Assembly (NCBI GenBank): GCA_017311315.1
Contig: CM029632.1
Span: forward strand, 11,989,014-12,053,013
From: Dendrocalamus latiflorus
Lineage: Eukaryota > Streptophyta > Magnoliopsida > Poales > Poaceae
DNA length: 64,000 nt
Direction: 5' to 3'
Part shown: positions 59,420 through 64,000 of the stretch, in pieces
How positions within the stretch are numbered: the stretch's first letter is position 1
Layout of the letters: every line of letters starts with the position of its first letter
Made by a program: the position numbers and the translations under genes
The notes under the pieces: model-generated
The model's input: the letters and a program-made list of their open reading frames with translations, nothing else
What the model was told of the DNA's origin: nothing
The model's database searches: none

Positions 59420-60931
59420 ACAATCAACCCTTCTTGTTCTTTTTTTTTTTGTTTCTTTGTTACATGATTAGATTTACTGCTCGTTTTCGTATCCCCTGTC
59501 CTCCGCAACGCCTGTAACAAAAAAGAAAAACGGAGTAAGTAGATGTACTAATCTCCTGTCTTGACTTGTGCAATGGAAAAGCTGGGGTTTTGGCAGTACA
59601 CCCTGATGATCACAGATTCTTAGCGTTTTCATGATGTATGTATTTTACTCACCTGCTTTGATGAATCATAATCATGATGATCTCTTGCATTCCTAGAGCC
59701 GCATGGCGTCATGGATGCCTATCAGTGTGTGTGTGTTTCAGAACACCTGAGCTGTTTGATCAGGAGACAAGAAGCCATGGCCCCTCTCGCTAGGAGTGCC
59801 AGCATCCTGTGCCATTCGACCTGAACACAGGTGCGAATCCCAGGTTGTTGATAGATATCATATCATGTAGATACATAGATACTAGACAGAGCACATGTGG
59901 TGGGCCGACGCGAAGCTCTCACTCTGTCTCAGTCGGCTGCCTCCTGACTGCACATGTAGATGGACAGGGCAAACAAATTCTGCGAGCTGATCAGCTGAAT
60001 TTGCTTTGCTGCAGTGACAGTCACAGAGGGGTTCTTTTTTCTTGGAGGTCTGCAACATTTGGAAACCATGCCAGTCAGAGGTAGAATTCGTGGCCTCTGG
60101 TTCCTGGTCTCGTGATGCTGGTGAATACACTCACCTAAAGAGGACAACCAGGAGACATACAGTCATATGGACGGCGGTCAGAGCTATGACAAATTTTATT
60201 GCGAGGGGTCGGCACCCTGCGGCCATACTGACAGGTGGACCCGGGATGTCGGCTCATGCGTAGCTTGATTCAAGGATGGAGCCAAACGAGATATGAAATT
60301 GGATTGTTTCTATTCGAATGGAAGGAAGGTCTACTATCAGAAATGCTCAATAACGTTGTAGCAATGGGATAGCGTTGAAGCAATGGGTGAAATGGAATGG
60401 AGATACCCAGGATCAGGATAGGTCAGAGGGCATTGCTCGGGGACAGAGGTGTGGGCTGCATAGTCTCTAGCTCTGGGTCTGATGACAATGAAGAAAAACA
60501 TATTTCTTACGCTTTGAAAAAAAGCTTGATTCAGAATCAGCACGAAAAACAGGTCAGAAAATGACACTCAAAACACAGCTATTACCTATTATCATGTAGT
60601 TGAATTTACATTGAGAAACAATGGATTTAAAATGTTGTAGATACAAATATCAAGCTCCTGTTATCGTGTTGAGTCAAGTGATCCAAACAACCATTTTGCG
60701 TTGCTCCGAGCTGGGTCACACGGTAGGAAAGCTGCGCACCATGGTTCGGGCCCATGAGTTGCTCAGGACACCATTAAGCCACCTCCATCTTCGTCAAGCC
60801 AGTAAGAGCTTCCCTTCCTTGCGCTACTGGCCATAACTGTTGTTAGATCTTATTGCACTGTCATGCTAGCTATTCATCTTATTAGGTTGCAACAGTTATC
60901 ATATGAAAAATAGCTTCGTTGTCACCGATAA
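59420..60931. other. NHL 3' UTR and intergenic DNA
   Basis: The first 150 bp after the stop is T-rich and fits the 3' UTR. The rest separates the convergent NHL and EamA genes and shows no coding sequence. The final TAA (60929-60931) is the MITE target duplication. Confidence 0.5.
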
Positions 60932-61214
60932 GAGCATCTGCAATGGGTCTATAGCAGCTCTCTACAAGAGAGTCCATGTCATCAACTGTCCTACGTGGAA
61001 GATATTAAATGAAGAAAGAGAACGCAGCTCTCTACAGCTCTAGAGATAGTCTATAGCGCCAAACGAGGCAGCCTCAATAAATTCTGTGTGTGCATGTAAG
61101 CATCAAATAGCTATCCTTATAGATAGTTCTTTAGAATGCTAACTTTAGTGTGTACTATATAGATGATGTGGAAATCTTATAGTTAGTTGCTAGCTATAAC
61201 CATTGGAGATGCCC
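60932..61214. mobile_element. Tourist-like MITE with TAA duplication
   Basis: GAGCATCTGCAATGG at the left pairs with CCATTGGAGATGCCC at the right (two mismatches). TAA flanks both sides (60929-60931 and 61215-61217). The 283-bp element sits downstream of the EamA stop, probably within or near its 3' UTR. Confidence 0.85.
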
Positions 61215-61273
61215 TAAGAGCCTTCTGAGTTATGCATGATAAAAAGCATCTTCTTCTTCTGCAATTTATGTAT

Positions 61274-62336
61274 TTAACTGTTCATCTGATAACTGTCCCC
61301 TCTAGGTACATCGGGAAATGATCCCAATATCTGAACTATCAAGGCACCGGCTGAAAAAAAAATCAACAACCAAACCAGGGCCATCTCATTTTGAGAACTC
61401 CAATGAAGGATCCTTGATGTCTTGAACTATAAGGCCAGTCTCAGTGGAGGTTTCATGTCCCAGTTTTCAACACACCCATATTTTGGAAACAGAAGAGTTT
61501 CATCCCCATGAAACTCTCTCTACTCCCATGAAACTTTTATCATCTCTCTCTTCATCAATACAGTGCCATGTCAGCGTATTTAATGCCCATGAAACTCCAT
61601 AAAACCCCCATTGAGACTGGCCTAACTAATCATTAAATTTGTTCATTGAAAATATATAGTCCAGAGTTTCACTAAGAACGTGGTGAGTAAATGTACCTAT
61701 GTGAAGATAGCATCCCTGTACCGTATGGGAAACGGTAACGGATAATCCATTTTATCTGATATTTATATCCGAGAAAACACGAATGTGATAAGCAAAATCC
61801 GTATTTGAAAATATCCGTATTCGTATTCGAGAATATTCATATCCTTATTTGAGAATATTTGTATTCGTATTCGTATTCGAGACTATTTGATTTGTATTCA
61901 ATCCGTTTCCAGAATCTGGGAAAGCTCGGACGAATATTGTTATTCGAAATTTGAATTTGGACAGTTTGAAACCGGTAACGGGTCAAAACTGGTGAAAACG
62001 GGCAAAACCGCTAGGAATTCATTCTACCGAGATTTATTACAGAAGTTGTAGGAGGATATTTATATTCGACCAAATTAAGTACGTATTTGATTCGAATTCA
62101 TATCCATTACGATATTCGATCTGTATTCAAGAATATTTGAATTTTTATTTATTTTAAAAATGTGAATTCGTATTTGTATTTAGTACTATTCAAATCCGTT
62201 TCCATCCGTAGTAATGCCCCATCTCTCACCGAGCATCGCCCATGCAAAAGCAGCACCCCATGCTGGTTCCAGGCCATAAATTATTGCAGTTTCTGTAGCT
62301 GATACATCACCCATAGCAGCCACAGGAAAAACTCCA
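61274..62336 (-). CDS. EamA/DMT transporter gene, 3' exons (partial)
   Basis: Two minus-strand pieces fit the C-terminal end of a plant EamA-type drug/metabolite transporter. The first (62336 to about 62211) reads GVFPVAAMGDVSATETAIIY, then GLEPAWGAAFAWAMLGERWG, the last conserved EamA helices. The last exon (61350-61274) follows TTTTTTTTCAG and reads GALIVQILGSFPDVPRGDSY then QMNS and TAA. Between them lie a hAT element (61721-62210) that abuts the first piece, and a Tourist MITE. The residues linking GERWG to GALIVQI are not recognisable, so splicing here is unclear. On the 5' side a LINE begins about 10 bp from the exon. Upstream exons lie beyond the window or are lost. Substrate unknown. 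May be a pseudogene. Confidence 0.7.
61433..61622. mobile_element. Tourist MITE (GGCCAGTCTCA type)
   Basis: GGCCAGTCTCAGTGG and CCATTGAGACTGGCC are inverted repeats with one mismatch. TAA lies on both sides (61430-61432 and 61623-61625). It is 190 bp, inside an intron of the EamA gene fragment. Confidence 0.9.
61721..62210. mobile_element. hAT element, copy 2
   Basis: Similar along its length to the element at 6946-7464 (GGTAACGGATAATCCATTTTATCTGAT, GAATGTGATAAGCAAAAT, CGACCAAATTAAGTA blocks). Ends are CCGTATGGGAAACGG and CCGTTTCCATCCGTA. No clear 8-bp duplication was found. Its right end touches the coding sequence of the EamA exon. Confidence 0.6.
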
Positions 62337-62344
62337 CTAATCTC

Positions 62345-64000
62345 TCTCGCTCGAACACGCAGGAGGGCTGCATATCATTATATTATAGAAGAAAAAAGAG
62401 GGGAAAAGAACCCCAAGCACACAGGAAAAAAAACCTTAGCCACAAAATCTACTAAGACTCCACATCGGCTAGGGCGGATAAGCAGGACATCCCTCGAGCC
62501 CCAGCCAACCTCCACCAAAGAAACTCTTCTGTAGCGAGCGCCCAGGTCACCCCTAGATTAGGTGCCAAGCCATCAAAGACACATCGATTCCGATGCTTCC
62601 AAAGACTCCAAGCTCCGAGGATGATCAGAGAGTTTAAACCTTTCTGCACCTGTCCATCGACTAAAAGATTCACTTTGCACCACCAGTCATCCAAGCATCC
62701 TTCATCGGCTGAAGGGGAAAGATCTTGGAGTCCAAACCGTCTGAGGAGGCAAAACCAAAACTGCCTTGCGAACACACAAGTAACTAACAGGTGGTCAATT
62801 GTCTCTTCCTCTTGATCACAGTGAGGACAAAGAGTTGGGTGGGGCAAGTTTCTTCGGGCAAGCCGATCTGCTGTCCAACATCTCTTATGTACCACCAGCC
62901 AGAGAAAGAATTTGCATTTGTTTGGAGCCCAGGTCTTCCATAAACATTCCCAGGGTCGGAAGAGGACAGATCCTTGGAAGAAAGCTTCATACGCTGATTT
63001 GGCTGAATATTGACCGGAGGAGGCGAGCTTCCAACGATGAGTATCTGGCACTCCCGGTTGCAGCTCATAATCTGAGAGGATATCCCAGAGATTTAGATAT
63101 TCAGTAAGGACAACCACCAAAGTAGCACCTTGTATGTCCTGGACCCAACTATGATTTGTAAGGGCCTCAAGAACAGTACGTCGGTTAGCTCTTCTTTTTG
63201 GCACAGTGGCAAACAGGTTAGGTGCAAGATCCTCTAACCGCTGTCCCTGCAACCATCTATCCCTCCAAAATAGGGTCTGTGCACCATCTCCAATAGAGGT
63301 TTCCACGGCCATGGAGAAGAAGGCATGCACATTTGCATTTAATTTGATTGGAAAGCAAGACCAAGGCTTGTCTGGTTCAGTTTTTTGAAGCCACAACCAT
63401 CGCAACTTTAGAGCCCATCCCAGAGTTTGCAAATTAGAGATTCCTAGCCCTCCAAGCTCTTTGGGCTGCTGTACTTTTGCCCAAGCAATTAAGCAATGAC
63501 CTCCTTTTGCATATTTTCTTCCTTTCCAAAGAAAACCACGCCGAATTTTATCGATTGCCTTAACAGCCCAAGGAGGAAGATCAACAGCCATAATTATATA
63601 GACAAGCATGGCAATGAGAACAAACTGAACTTGAATCATCCTACCAGCCCGCGTCATTAGATCAGCTTTCCAACCTGGCAATTGATCTGCAATTTTATCA
63701 ATAAAAGGCTGCACTTGTGCCCTTGTTAGCTTCTTTAAGGAGAGGGGTAAGCCAAGGTATCTGCATGGAAACTCCTGCAAGGGACATGGTAAGTGTTCCT
63801 GAATGACAGCAACATCCGTCTCCGTGCACTGGATAGGATAGACGCTGCTTTTTTGTACATTATTTCTCAGACCTGAAGCTTCTCCAAACAAGTTCAGAAT
63901 TTCTAAAACAAGCTCCATATCCTCAGCAGCAGGACGAAGAAACAAAACCACATCATCAGCATAAAGAGATACCCGATGTTGAAAAGGACTAGCTGATAGA
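62345..64000 (-). mobile_element. LINE (L1-type non-LTR retrotransposon), 3' part
   Basis: Minus-strand element entering from the right edge. After the reverse-transcriptase frame ends at 62452 there is a 3' UTR of about 100 bp, whose end reads AATGATATGCAGCCCTCCTG then CGTGTTCGAG. That is the usual 3' terminus of plant L1 elements, just before a poly(A) tail. Here the tail is absent or reduced to GCGAGAGAG. The 5' part lies outside the window. Confidence 0.85.
62452..64000 (-). CDS. LINE reverse transcriptase, C-terminal part
   Basis: An open frame of 515 residues runs from beyond the right edge (no start in the window) to TAG at 62452-62454. It opens with QHRVSLYADDVVLFLRP, the reverse-transcriptase YADD active-site motif (63952-63963). 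The thumb region follows with CRYLGLPLSLKKLT and LPGWKADLMTRAGRMIQVQF, then WKGRKYAKGGHCLIAWAKVQ. A zinc-binding RVT domain near the end carries WAPNKCKFFLWLVVHKRCWT and CPHCDQEEETIDHLLVTC. No stop interrupts the visible frame, so this copy may be fairly young. The enzyme copies the element RNA at the target site (target-primed reverse transcription). The GTG at 63951 is not a start; the frame is open upstream. Confidence 0.93.
   Translation of the reverse strand, partial: LSASPFQHRVSLYADDVVLFLRPAAEDMELVLEILNLFGEASGLRNNVQKSSVYPIQCTETDVAVIQEHLPCPLQEFPCRYLGLPLSLKKLTRAQVQPFIDKIADQLPGWKADLMTRAGRMIQVQFVLIAMLVYIIMAVDLPPWAVKAIDKIRRGFLWKGRKYAKGGHCLIAWAKVQQPKELGGLGISNLQTLGWALKLRWLWLQKTEPDKPWSCFPIKLNANVHAFFSMAVETSIGDGAQTLFWRDRWLQGQRLEDLAPNLFATVPKRRANRRTVLEALTNHSWVQDIQGATLVVVLTEYLNLWDILSDYELQPGVPDTHRWKLASSGQYSAKSAYEAFFQGSVLFRPWECLWKTWAPNKCKFFLWLVVHKRCWTADRLARRNLPHPTLCPHCDQEEETIDHLLVTCVFARQFWFCLLRRFGLQDLSPSADEGCLDDWWCKVNLLVDGQVQKGLNSLIILGAWSLWKHRNRCVFDGLAPNLGVTWALATEEFLWWRLAGARGMSCLSALADVES

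Overview
Plant nuclear DNA, almost certainly from a grass (Poaceae). The support is two multi-exon plant genes with GT-AG introns, grass-type MITEs with TAA/TTA target duplications, a BARE/Angela-like copia LTR, very long gypsy-type LTRs, and the typical mix of AT-rich intergenic DNA with short GC-rich gene starts. No tRNA, rRNA, CRISPR or bacterial-style operon is visible. The species cannot be fixed from the sequence. Layout: 1-33.8 kb is transposon-on-transposon DNA. It holds a minus-strand retrotransposon remnant with two related long LTRs (1-6.4 kb), a hAT MITE (6.9-7.5 kb), a Helitron-like element (7.5-7.9 kb), a decayed copia pol with its 3' LTR (8.3-11.1 kb), a ribosomal-protein-L19 exon fragment (11.1 kb), a Tourist MITE, a 4.8-kb solo LTR with target duplication (13.3-18.1 kb), a copia BARE-like LTR (18.5-20.0 kb), two more Helitron-like elements, a hAT element carrying a large TATG microsatellite, a foldback element, and a complete 5.1-kb Mutator-like element (27.2-32.3 kb). 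That last element has a broken transposase and an apparently intact second gene encoding a GRF zinc-finger/coiled-coil protein. 34.35-39.07 kb is a complete 9-exon HAK/KUP/KT potassium transporter gene (766 aa, plus strand). 39.45-55.4 kb is again transposon DNA: a second long gypsy-type LTR starting 377 bp after the HAK stop, a CACTA remnant, a smaller MULE of the same terminal family as the 5.1-kb one, a perfect-TSD hAT MITE, and a tandem repeat just upstream of the next gene. 55.43-59.42 kb is a complete 7-exon NHL-repeat membrane protein gene (512 aa, plus strand). 61.3-62.3 kb holds the last exons of an EamA/DMT transporter gene on the minus strand, convergent with the NHL gene, cut by MITEs and a hAT element. 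From about 62.35 kb to the window end lies a minus-strand LINE whose reverse-transcriptase frame runs off the edge. The cellular genes (K+ transport, NHL-repeat membrane protein, EamA transporter) show no functional link; the dominant theme is nested transposition. The best-supported unusual points are the paired MULEs sharing GTCGCCCAA-type subterminal repeats, the accessory GRF-finger gene inside one of them, the compensated 3' hairpins of three Helitron-like copies, the large solo LTR with TSD, and an Asp-to-Glu change in the near-invariant YGD motif of the HAK transporter.
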